Assembly: GCA_903813345.2 (NCBI GenBank) | Contig: CAIIXF020000003.1 | Span: 14,710,931-14,774,930 of the forward strand | Direction: 5' to 3' | Source of the DNA: Owenia fusiformis | Taxonomy: Eukaryota; Annelida; Polychaeta; Sabellida; Oweniidae | Length of the DNA stretch: 64,000 bases | Part shown: in pieces, positions 1 to 11,934 of the stretch | How positions within the stretch are numbered: the stretch's first letter is position 1 | How the letters are laid out: every line of letters starts with the position of its first letter | Position numbers and translations under genes: made by a program | The notes under the pieces: generated by a model | Told to the model about the DNA's origin: nothing | Databases searched by the model: none | The model's input: only the letters and a program-made list of their open reading frames with translations

Positions 1-135
1 AACCCTCCCTTAAGCCAAATATTCTTTCAAAACATGCAGCTTTTCACCACTCTGAGCACTTGAGTGATTTTGGCCATTTTTGGGCCAAAATTGTCAAAAG
101 TGAATCACGCTTGACAAAAGCTGGCTATGGGGCTA
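1..135. repeat. Dispersed repeat A, copy 1
   Basis: Matches 21756-21935 over several blocks; see that entry for the shared words. Cut by the window start. Confidence 0.6.
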
Positions 136-1545
136 TGTAACATAAAGTATTTTACAATAGTGTACTATATTCAGTAAAATGTGGTAATTGCTGATGCTAT
201 CAAATATCTTCATTATATACCTTATATTTTTATACCTTTTTAATTTTTCCCTCTTGAATTTTCAAAATCACAAACATAGTTTATTTTGATATCAATTTTA
301 TATCAATATCAATCTGAGTTATATGGGGTAGGTATCAAATGATCATAAATCAAACAATTGAACCCATTTAGCCACACCCCAAACCCAGCACCACATTCAA
401 GGTAGAAAACATGAAAACTAAAAGCGTAATAATTTCATGCACAGTAAGGCTAATTTATGGTTTGTAATATTAGCTGTGATTTTGCCGTAGGTGTTAAAAG
501 ATGAGCCTTCAAACAGGCAACCTATTCTAAAGTGTCGTCTGCAATTTCTTATTTCACTCAATTTCTGTCTACAATTTGAAAGAAGCATGCAATTTTATGA
601 CATTTCTTAATAATTTAGAGTATGGACTACAAGTATATCTACATTATTCCTTTCTATTTCCTTCCTTTTCCACTCTATTTTTCATTTCAAAACATGACCC
701 CAATAGCATTTTTCATCTCGGTATGATATAATGTTGGCAGATATTAGACTCACTATAATTAAAGTCAGCCAATAAAAAACATTTCTTTTTATTAAAGGTG
801 TTACGGATGAGACAAATCATTTTCTATATTTATCATAGTCAGTAAATACAATTGCAAATGGTGATATCTTACATAAAGAGCAACTACGGTCAGATCTGCA
901 CTTCAAAAGGCATTCTCATCATGTACACAAATACGATGTAACTCAAGTGGAAAAACTCTAAAAACAAGATGCTGAAATGTACAGTGATTTCTCCAGGTTC
1001 TTTTTGCAACAACAGGGTGTTTATAATTTGACATGAATAGTCACTGGTTGAAATTCATCTTTCAACAGAGTAGCATTTAATTTTGAATTTCCAATAGGGT
1101 GCAGCACTGTTTTTTTTGCTGGGGATATCACTACAACACATATTGACCTCCTTAAAATAATTTTGTCTAAATATTACTTGAAAAGTGCTCATGTGGTAAA
1201 AACTGCATGATTTTGAAAGAATTTTGAAAGAACTCCCCTGGGTCCATCATGTGAACACCTTTCTAAATAGAACACCTCCATATGTGAACACTTTTTCACA
1301 TTTTGATTTCCTATAGACTCCCATGATGTTAAAATCTCTAAAGCGAAAGACATTTGTTCATTTGACTTATAAGAAATATCTGTTGTCACTAACTTTTCAA
1401 TTAATATCATTTTTAACCAGTTCTAGCAGAACTAACAATTGGTAGGTTTTCAAAAAATCATTTAAATATTAAATACCAGTGTGGATTGGCACAATTTATC
1501 AGAAAACTAGCAAGATGTTAGGCGCATTTTCATCTGTTCGTTAAC

Positions 1546-1615
1546 ACAGGGTGTCTATTTAATCTCTTTACAATTACAATACAAATTCTGTGTAAAGACT
1601 TCATAGACACCCTGT
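1546..1615. repeat. 70-bp hairpin with 13-bp inverted ends
   Basis: ACAGGGTGTCTAT at 1546-1558 pairs with ATAGACACCCTGT at 1603-1615. A minimal MITE or its relic; no gene is near. Confidence 0.7.
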
Positions 1616-4600
1616 ATCTGTGTATCAACAAATGCAATATTAAAAGTGAAATAAATTACTAAGAAATGTTAACATATTGCTAGAATATCAATCAAATATA
1701 TATATGATTTACTTCCACTTTAATGCAGTTTAGCATTTTAAAGACATTAGACCATACATTTAATGACACATACATACTTTTAGTCCTTGATGAATTCACG
1801 ATAAATTGCATTACTAGGTAGTGTATTCATAAACAGAGATGATTAATCATTTTACAAATGCTAAGCAATTTTTTTATAAATGTAGTAATTTTAAATAGTA
1901 AATTTTCATTATATTTTGCATTACAATACGTGATTAGGAAAATTGTGATAAACTTTCGAATGATACCTTTATGGGTGAGAAATATGACAATGCCATCTAT
2001 AGATACTAGTGATATTTAATTCAAATATAAAAAGACATCCTGGTTTTGAAAACTATTCAAAAGCACTCAGAACAGAGAACATCTATTGTGGCCATATTCT
2101 AGATATCATAAACCAATAAGATATCTTTAATTGAATAACTCTTGCTTTTATTCACCTGGGGGAATAAAAGAATATCCTCAGGGATGGACACCCACTAAAA
2201 TATTTATCACAATTTCCTAATATTTTAGAAATTGTAAAGGTTAATGTAACTGTACATGGAACTGAAAGAATGTTCTGGAATATTTCTAATCTGACATAAA
2301 ATGTAGTATCTATATTGTTATTCCATTCATTTCTCCCAAAATTTTGAAAGAAATGGTTGATTTTCTTGCATTTCTACACAATTTAGACAGTAACCTTCAT
2401 GCATATTTAATTCGTTTCTCGTTAAATCCATTATTTATTACTTTATTTTTCATTTCAAAATGTGATCGCCAGCAATATTTTCTCATCAGGATGTCATAAG
2501 TTAATGAGAAGTGGTGAATGATGGATCATCACGTCAAGATCTGAATGAGGCATCAAGTCAAAAAATATCACAGGGCCATGATTTTAAATGTAAAATAGAT
2601 CAAAAAGGAGAGAAAAGGGAAGAAATAAATGGTTTAGGAATGAAGATAACACTTCAAATTATACAAAAATGACAGAAAATTAGATACTTTATTCAAATTT
2701 TATGAAGAAATATCAAAATAAGCGTGAGCAGACGGATAATTCTACGACAGGTTACTATTAATCATTACTGTTAAAGTCCCCACAATAAACAGACAATAGA
2801 ATCAAAGAAGCCACCCTATACTAATGATTTTACATCCATCAAGGGATCTTCCTCTCTATATTCTTACATCTACATATAAATCGTAGATCAATCAGAGAAA
2901 ACATTATTGTGGGTGTCTCAAGGCTGTTCACCCTTTCATTTTAACATTTTGGACCTTGTTGCAATTTGCCAGATTGTGTCCGCAGTAAGTTGATCTGATA
3001 GATATTTTTCCTTTTTCTATTTTTAGTTTTCATTGAGATAATTTAATTTGTTCGAAGGTTGTATTATTCTCTTAAATTTGAGTGTAAATACTTGGTGTCT
3101 ATGGTTAAGTATGACACGCATTCTCAGCACTTATTCTCTAAGTGCCATCCTGTTAGACAGTCGACATTTACTTTTCATATAAAAACTAAAGCATGTAGGA
3201 ACCAGTCAAAATCATCTGAATAAGAGAGCTGGACATTTTTGTTAAAGGGAAATTCCTAAAATGGAAATTATTTATAATCAAAGAAAAATAATTAGTACTA
3301 CCCCCACAGCAAATAATGGAGAAAATCAGCGACCATAAATTATTGACAATTAATATGAAATGTAACAAAAGACTTAAAAGCAATCCTTGGTGCTGACAGT
3401 GATGAATTTAATCCAGATTTGTTGATTTATGGCCTCTAATGACGCCAACATGACGATGGAAGAAAAATGTCCATCTGCTCGTGCTTATTTCAAGTCATTC
3501 CTCAATAAAATTTGAAAGGTGTATATCATTTTCTTGCGTTTTTATATACTTTGGTATGTTGGCTACATGCCTGTTTACTTTGTACCTCATATATTCCACC
3601 ATTTTCAATCTATCTTATTTTTTAAAACTTGGCCATCCCTTCATTCCACTTATGGGTTAATAGGTAACCATGGAGTCTCCATTGCCCAATAACCTATTTC
3701 ATCATTTTTACCTGGAAATCTCGCTGTCAAAATATCAACTTATTGAGCTTTAGGAAAAATGACTTCTTAAAGGAAGGAGTTTTTGTAAAATGAGATACGT
3801 TTTCGAGTTTTACAATTCAGAGAAAAATACATTGAGTTTTATACCAGAAAGAAAATTTAGTATCATTCTCAAATCTGCATATTCAGATCAAACTGACAAA
3901 AAATCTTTGATAACTTGGAATATAATAAAACAGGGAATACTCATGCCCAATTTGTATCCATAAATCAAATATCCTTGCTTTATTTATTTCTGATTGATTT
4001 CATTAAAATTGAGACGCAACAGCTAATAATACACGCTGAGAATAAACTGCCAGCTCAGGCACTTTTGATCAGATTTTGATATCTTCAGGCACATTTGTTT
4101 TAATTCAGACCCCTTCAAAAAGAAAACATTCAAAATTTTGATAAATCAACAATCAACATAATCATGCATGAAAACATTCATATTTATGTAAACTGGCATA
4201 TTGAGTGTCATAAAACTAAGTGACATTTCTTGATAATTTCTCTATCCAGCAAGATTTGGTGTGAAATGTCGAAAAAAGACGTTAGGTATCGTGGAATATG
4301 TCAGAGATAGATTGAGTAATTCAGAATGTGATAAATCAAAGTCTACAGAGGCCAATCAAATGATGCCTTTTTCAGAGCAGACGATCTGACCCGCGTTGTA
4401 AACATGCATATTCCTTTCTGTTTTAAGTAAAATTTGAATGAACTTCTTGATATTCTGGCTTTTTTATACAATTCAAAATGTATAGCTAATCTTATTTTCT
4501 TTAACCCTTGCTAGTGCCCTCTTTTTGATGATATTTTACATTTCAAAATAAGACTATGACATTTCATTTAGGGGTGAAGTTGTTATAAAAGTATAAATTG

Positions 4601-4844
4601 AGTTTAGTATTCAAAATGTAGAAATAAGCTTATTCATTTCTCATTCATTAGTAAGTTTAATGTGATTCAGAGGTCTCTATCCCCCTCCCCTGACATCCTC
4701 CATCCCCCATCCCCATCAAGAAACAGAAGAGAATTAATCAATTTTATGATACACAAAAATAATCAAATTTATTTCTTTAAACTCTCTCACTTTGTAATGT
4801 TTAGTCCCATCTGCCACCCCTCCCTACCACACTTCTCTATCCAT

Positions 4845-4873
4845 AACAAACAAACAAACAAACAAACAAACAA
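4845..4873. repeat. (CAAA)n microsatellite
   Basis: About seven CAAA units. No gene association. Confidence 0.9.
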
Positions 4874-6372
4874 GAGATATGCCCATGTTTCCCGTCTTTA
4901 ATACACATATACATATCTATGTTTTCCAAGACTCTTTGACTGTTTGCTACATCTGAGAGGGTCTCATTCATCTTAACGATCTAACAGATATTAATAGATA
5001 TTTAGTTGGTTCATTCTATTTAACGAGTGTTTACATGCTATATTCCAATAACAAGGTGATGATTACAATTCGTAATAAAACAAACGTGACAGTATACAGC
5101 ACTGGTAGTATCAAAGTGAACAGGTTTCACAATACAATATGTGTTAACCTATGACTTAACACAAATAACTAATTTATATAGTTTCAAATCTAATCAAATC
5201 ATGCTATTATCTGGCTAGTTCATATATACTACTTCATCAGTGGTCAGAAATCTTCATGGTATATGAGAGGCCGTAATACCTATTGTGATGACCTGGAACC
5301 CCCTTTTCTTGTTCTCCAAACTCACAAGTGATCTGGTAAGTGTGACAACTAATGAATTGAATTGTCAGTCTTCATGGTATAACCACCGGGATGCTAACTC
5401 AGTCTATTGTTAGATGACTGGTATCCGAAACCGTATTTAATTTTATTCTGATTGTCCAACCCACCTCCCCATCTCTTGTTGACAATTATGAATGAAATCA
5501 TTTTTTCAAAAAATAAGTGCAAAAACCTTGACAATGAAATATGTACACTGATTAGATTATTGAAAATTGGGGATATCCAGCATATCGTATCCTATGAAAC
5601 TCTGAATTATTCAAAATAAAACTTCTCGTAAATGAATAAGCATATGACATTATAACTCTGAACCTGTGACACATATAAAGCCTAGACACCCCTGCCAAAT
5701 ATTTCCTCATGCCCATGTTATACATTTAGCCTCTTTCATATTCCCAGAGAAAATTAGTGAATACTATTTTTTAAACTGTCACATGATGCAATCTTACGAG
5801 CTGACGAATATACTATCACGCCTCTGATATATCAGAACATCAAGGAGTCACTTTTTAGCTATCGCTATCGGCAAACTGCGTAATATTATGACACGACGAG
5901 ATGTAAGGGTGAAAGGCTTCAGAAGATTGATGTGTGATCTGAAGTTATAAATCATCTAAACGAGTATTCCACAATGAAATATGGGAAGAAAAAACGCATT
6001 AGCGAATCAAATGGATTAATCAGACCAGTTCCTTGATAAATCACAATAGCATCGAAGCAATAAAATTGAAATGTGAGATGTCGAATAAAAATGACCCAAG
6101 AATTTTGTTAACGCATTTTGTCAAATCACTCTATGGCATTCCCTCCTTTCAAGTGCTTAAGGTAGTTCGACACACTTTCTGAAATTCAAATAAAAGTTTC
6201 TTGGGAAATTGCATTTCCTAAAAGATTTTGACTTTGAACCTATATTTTCTACCATAATATGTAAATATCCACATAAAATATTGATATATACACATATATA
6301 ATAATAACATATTATCCATTTCATTGATTATAATTGAAATCATGGAAAGTACATTCTCATAGTGTGTAACTA

Positions 6373-7402
6373 CGAGGGGGGATTCATAAGTAGTGGGACA
6401 AATGCTATAACTCCACTTCTATCAACCAGGTTTTATTCAAACTTTGAACACAGAACCACAAACATGTGATAATCATTTTGTGAAAATTTCAAAAAGTTAC
6501 ACCCAACTTCAGTAAAGTGAGAGTTCCAATCATGACGTCACAACAGGCTCCACAGAGCACATTGTTTGTCACAAATTGCTAGTTAAATATACAAGTCTCA
6601 ACTGATATTCAGGACGTGATTTAATCCGTGACTTCTAGCGAGTCATTTTGTGGACCACATCAATTCTGTGCAGGATTATTGATTCCTTATCCTTCTGGTG
6701 CAATCTCACTCTTTCTCAAAGTATTCGCCATGACAATCAATGCATTTTTGGCACATCCTCGACCATTCTAGGTATGCACCCTCAAAACCATATTTTCCAA
6801 GATTGGTCATCTCGGCTCTCACAGCATATTCAGAATACAAACACAGAATACCTACATACTGTAGATTTTTTTAACTTTTTCTTTCCCATAGACTTCCAAC
6901 AAACCTCATTAGGTCTCTAATACTAAAACTTCTTCAAAGCATTAAAATTTAATCTCAGCATGGATGTTTATATGTGATTCTTGCTTTTTCATTGCTATTT
7001 TAATCAAATTTTGCTCCATCCAAGAAGGACTGAAAATGGCAGTGTCCTGGTGTCACTGCTTTGTGTGACATCACAATAGCATGATGATGTAATATTTGTT
7101 ACAGTTGTCATGACTACAAGGCTTGAGACAATATGAAACCAAATATTTGAAAATAACTGTCATTTTGAGATATTTATGAGCATATTTATGTTGATCAAGC
7201 CCTTCATTTTTTAACTGCTCCGTTAACCCCTACTTTTGGTTACCATAGCAACCGTTGTTGCTAAGGAACAAAATGAATTGAATTGAAATTTCACCAAACA
7301 ATGCCTTATATCCTAGTCCGTTCATGTGCCAAATTTGGTTGAGCTATGTACACAGGGACTTGCTGCCTCAGAAAAGTCCCACTACTTATGAATCCCCCCT
7401 CG
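6373..7402 (-). mobile_element. Decayed Tc1/mariner element
   Basis: Near-perfect terminal inverted repeats of about 28 bp (CGAGGGGGGATTCATAAG outward at both ends) flanked by TA at 6371-6372 and 7403-7404. A minus-strand remnant around 6675-6800 reads EWSRMCQKCIDCHGEYFEKE and stop, the C-terminal signature of mariner transposases. At 1,030 bp it is shorter than the usual 1.3 kb; the catalytic D,D34D region was not recognised. Confidence 0.82.
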
Positions 7403-7559
7403 TACCTTAAGCTGATTGCGACACTTGTCAATTAAATCAATCAATTGAGTGACAATGACATGTATTAATACTATATCATGAAGTTAGGTTTTAGCAAGTA
7501 AACAAGGTTCAGGCTTTGGATATAATTGAAAAGAATTGAGGGAAAAAATAACATATATG

Positions 7560-7741
7560 TACAGTGAAACCTGTAAAGTGGAACATATCTAAAAATGGAA
7601 CACCTCTGTTAGTGGAGCACTTTTCTGAGTCCCAAGATCAACTGAGTTTATGTTAAATGAATTTCTATGAGTGGAACACCTCCCAAGTAGAACACTTTTT
7701 AGAGGTACTAAAGGTGTTCCACTTAGACAGGTTTTACTGTA
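7560..7741. mobile_element. Pogo/Tigger-like MITE
   Basis: Inverted ends ACAGTGAAACCTGTAAAGTG and, from the other side, ACAGTAAAACCTGTCTAAGT, flanked by TA. Internal GTGGAACAC motifs repeat. No coding capacity. Related fragments occur at about 1233-1303, 56302-56373, 59586-59775 and 63961-64000. Confidence 0.8.
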
Positions 7742-7964
7742 TATTAGAAACATACATATAAATGTAAATCACATGACAAAATATAACCACCTGGTGACAG
7801 TCACAATTATGTAACAATTGTTCAGAAAATTATTTTTGCTTGAATTTGTTTCAAAAATGAAACTGCTAATCTAATTTTGATGATAACAGGAACTGCATGG
7901 TATCCAATCCTTACTTTTTAAAAATTATTTTCAACATATGTATGTATGTGTAAGACTTCATAAA

Positions 7965-8015
7965 GCTGTCAAAATGTTGGAGACTATAACAATATGTCAA
8001 CCACTTGACATGCAA
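7965..8015. repeat. TGTCACCAC-family fragment
   Basis: AATGTTGGAGACTATAACAA, then TATGTCAACCACTTGACAT. Only the right end of the family is present. Confidence 0.55.
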
Positions 8016-8587
8016 AAAAAGTTTCTGACCTTCAGCGAATAGGGACAAAATAAGAATTTCTTACCAGACAACAACAGATCTAAGCGCAGGAGAAAAACTA
8101 TATGATTCACCAAACTATTTATTCAATCCACATAGATTTCATAACTCATTTGATTTGGTTCATCATTTCAAACTGGTTTCTACGTGACACTCTAAAGCCC
8201 CTGTATTACAATAATACACCCTTTTGATCTGCGCCTATTTATTCTGCCTCTGACAGACGAAGCGGGGTGATAGTCCGGGGGTGATCAATTGTAATTCAAG
8301 GGCTTTAGAAAGACATCGAGTGACTGGGTGATTTATGGACAAGCTTTAACTAATCACATAACAGTAATCATTGTCGGCAAGTCTCCGCATTCCAAAGATG
8401 ATGTATTTCAGTTTTCTTATGAGAATCTCATCAATATCTTTTTTCTGTGTCATTCTTAATTTATTTGTTATCTTACGTAAGTCCCTTTAAGTGTAGAAAT
8501 AGTCGTTAAAGGCTCTTGCTTATATTTACCATCTATGAATTTCAGTCTGTAATTTTGAATTTAATTTATTCATTGAATATTTAACTA

Positions 8588-8710
8588 ACAAGGCATTAAT
8601 GTGCAAAATGTCACTACCTGCCATTTGTTCCAGATGCCAACCACCAAACACCAAGCATAATACGGTTGGAGACTATAGAATTTGATAACTAAATATGTCA
8701 CTTATGATAC
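8588..8710. repeat. TGTCACCAC-family MITE copy
   Basis: Starts ACAAGGCATTAATGTGCAAA, has a (CCAACCACCAAACACCAA)-type core and GTTGGAGACTATA, ends near ATGTCACT. One of about eight copies in the window. Confidence 0.75.
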
Positions 8711-9270
8711 CAAGTGGATCAAAACTTATTTTGATTTAAGAAAAACAAAATAATGCAAGTTTGACCAATAGAGGACCTGCTATATACAAATGGATAAATA
8801 GATGGCAGTAGCAGTTTTGGTCAGACTAGAATAATACAGTGATAATGGATAAAACACTCTCAGGTTTGATAATTTACCAACTGTTGATCTTGTTCACATG
8901 CAGATTGGGATTTAAAGTTATAATTGTGATCCCTAAAACAGTAAATTAACTTTTAAAATCTTTTAATATCATGTCCATGGGAATTTAGCCCTTTTTCAGG
9001 AAACTTAAAAATCATAGGAAATTGAATACAGGAAAATAACGGTGAAAATCTAGATCTCTTATTATCACACCAAAATGAGACTTGAATGAGATTTCAAAGC
9101 AATATAGCAAAGGCTCTATTGGCCTGAGCATTAGAACTCGCGTCAACAAAAGAGAGAAAAGAATGACTGCCTTAAAAATACATGGATATGACATGTAATG
9201 TTTAATCAGGAATTCTATTCAATGATGATCAAGAAAAGAACTTCGGACTTTGAAATGACATTTTTTTCAG
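8711..9270. other. No feature seen
   Basis: Plain AT-rich sequence; the minus-strand open frame at 9012-9194 has no protein-like features. Confidence 0.5.
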
Positions 9271-9552
9271 AATAGCAGACTAATCCCAAAGAAAGACTCT
9301 ATGAGAACAATAATAGAGAATTGTATAGAACTTGGAGTTAATTCATTAAGGAGTTTCCCATCCATCACTGGTGAACAATTCAACAGAGCTGGGATACAAC
9401 AATTTCAAGACTTTTATACCAAATATGCAGCATTAGAACATCACTGTTTAATCTGGGCACCAACCCCTGCAAATCATAGCAAATCACTTGTTTTTAACAT
9501 TGATCTTGCAAAAGGTCGGGTTGACCCGGATTCTCCACAAATTGACATCTGA
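9271..9552 (+). other. Unrecognised coding-like segment
   Basis: An acceptor-like TTTTTTTCAG precedes an open frame of about 94 codons: NSRLIPKKDSMRTIIENCIE, later SLRSFPSITGEQFNRAGIQQ and FQDFYTKYAALEHHCLIWAP, ending PDSPQIDI and TGA. Codon use and amino-acid composition look like real protein, not AT-rich noise. I do not recognise the family. It could be a last exon, a retroposed fragment or a relic of a mobile element. Confidence 0.35.
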
Positions 9553-11934
9553 CATCAATGGCTCACAAGTGAAAAAAGTTGAAATTTGAAAATTCAGTGC
9601 ATAAAACATCAACTTTTCTTATTATTCACATTTATGAGAGAAATTTTGACAATTTTATCTAAGAGCTTTGGTTCTTTCCTAAAATATCTCCCATTTTTCA
9701 TGGTAATCATATACGTTCTCTCACAGAATAAATTCATTGCATTTCTTTACTAAACAATCAATTTTGAGAATTCATGTCAAATCCATTAACTCCATTCCTT
9801 GGCATTTCAAATATTTCCTCTCTTTTCGCATTTTAAAATGTCACCCCGAGGTATTTTACCCATGGGTGAGTCCAATGCAGGAGCAAACTAGAGATGTAAT
9901 ATTCAAATGTCCCTCTCAAGATTGATTAATTAACGGTCATAAATCTTAGTTTTAGCCTCACAAATACTCGTTTGATCGACAAGCGGGCTCGAGGTGATTT
10001 ATTGTATGTTATTATATCTAGAATCTGTTCATTGATTATTCAATAGGTCCTATTGCAAGTAAGGGATTAGGCCTACCCCTCTCAACTCATTTAGTAGGAA
10101 TTGAAATTTCACGATTTTTGAAACACCAGATTTAATTAATTTCTGTTGTCTCATACACTGAAGTAAAATTTTTCTTGCTCCATTTGTTTTTGTTACTTTA
10201 AATTTTAAATTTAAAGTACATTTGAAAAGAATCTCTGAGAAAAGTTATGTTTTATGAGAGTTGGTTGGGGGTGGCATGAAAAAAAAATATATATCAGAAT
10301 TTTTTTTAACTAAGTGCAAAATTCTCTTTATACTTCTAAATGTAGTCCAAAACTGGTCAAAATAGCTTGATTTTCATGATTTTTACAAGGTCATAACCAA
10401 ATTTTCATAGAGCTTTGTTGCTTTAATGCGTTTAGGGAGAAAATTTTACAAAATTACAGAGCCTCTTGTTCTAGGATAGACTGAAAGACTAGATTTCTAT
10501 GAAATGACTGATTATTTGGCATTTTTTAGATTTAGCATGACAACCATAAAATTTTGTCTTATGAATTCTTCAATCAGAGATATACCTCATTAGAACTCTA
10601 TAAAATTAGCCCCGAAAGCTAGAACTAAATTCAAATTCCAATCCTTAAACAATAAAGGACCCATAGCCCTGCGCTTACAGTGTTGGATAGGATTAACTTT
10701 GGACAGAAAAAACTGTTTAGTTCAAATAACATGAGCTAGTTTCTCAGTTGTTCAGTTACTCAGACTTAGACTTAGGTAGGTAAAACAACTTTCAATCACA
10801 AAACCTGCCATTGACTTTATAGCATACATGAGTAAGTTCCCTGAAAATAACAAAGTCCTACTTTGACTCATCTACTTTCTAATCCTGCCTCTGCCCCCAA
10901 TATTAAACATAAATTGAAAAATACAGGGATAATTTTACATACACCTTAGAACTTCTCCATTAGCTGCATTGATTTGGCAATTTGAACCATTCTGCCATCT
11001 TTACGACACTGATCAAATTATGGGTATATGCAGAACAATCTGAATCTGCAAACAACATCTGTCTTCAAACATATCATACCACTTCAATATTCTCAATATG
11101 TTGCAGCAAAGTGTCTAAATAATGCAATTTAAATGGTCTAATTAGCCTGAAAGTAAATGATAAAACATTGATAACAAGTGAATTGACTCTCATATGCTTA
11201 ACTTAAATCCCAGCCCATCGAATCCTTGCATCCATTCAGATCATGTAGTCCTATTCAAAAACTTCCCGTTCGGTTATATGGTGAAAAAAATATCCCACGA
11301 ACGAAAAAAGATTTTGCTACATTTATAAGCGAGCATTGATTTCTGGGCCTGAAAAAAGCACGTAGGACCTGATTACCTCATTGATTTACTGAGACCGCCA
11401 AAAATATAATTCAAATTTTTGGTTCAAAATTATAATCTGTCACTGACACTCCTACTAGCTATTACCAAACATTAATTGTCAATGCATGTACACATATACA
11501 TGCCATACATCTACAAAGTAGCAAACTAGTGTTTTAAGTACTACTTTTCCTATATACCATGACCAAAACAAATCGCACGTGGGTTGTATTGACCCTTAGG
11601 CATTGACAATGAATCTGGGATACAGCCAATGAGCTATGATATAGCAAGTTCCCATTGTTGTAGAGCACATTGGCCCATTCTTGGCTTGGCTATGTAGATG
11701 ATAAGGTAACTGCAGTTTTGAATCATGCACCAAGCAGTAAGAGTGAATCTGTGGGACAGACAATGACTTATATCCTTTCCACTGTCATTGAACTATAAAC
11801 TATGACCCACAAAAGACTCCCAAAACTCACACTACTATACAATTGCATGTTGCTCCTTTGTATATAATTGTCACTAACTAAACTAATATTCTGTCATGCT
11901 ATAAGCATGACGATCGAAGATGAATACATGTAGT
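9553..11934. other. No gene seen
   Basis: AT-rich intergenic sequence between the unexplained segment and the foldback element. The open frame at 9737-9925 shows no domain or splice context. Confidence 0.5.

Larger units (their letters stand above)
136..6370. other. No gene seen; decayed dispersed repeats
   Basis: AT-rich DNA without credible exons. A loose motif (TATTTTTCATTTCAAAA followed by a GA/TC-rich word) recurs near 690, 2450 and 4535, suggesting old large-scale duplication. Small features are the hairpin at 1546-1615, a pogo-like fragment at 1233-1303 and the CAAA repeat. Confidence 0.5.
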
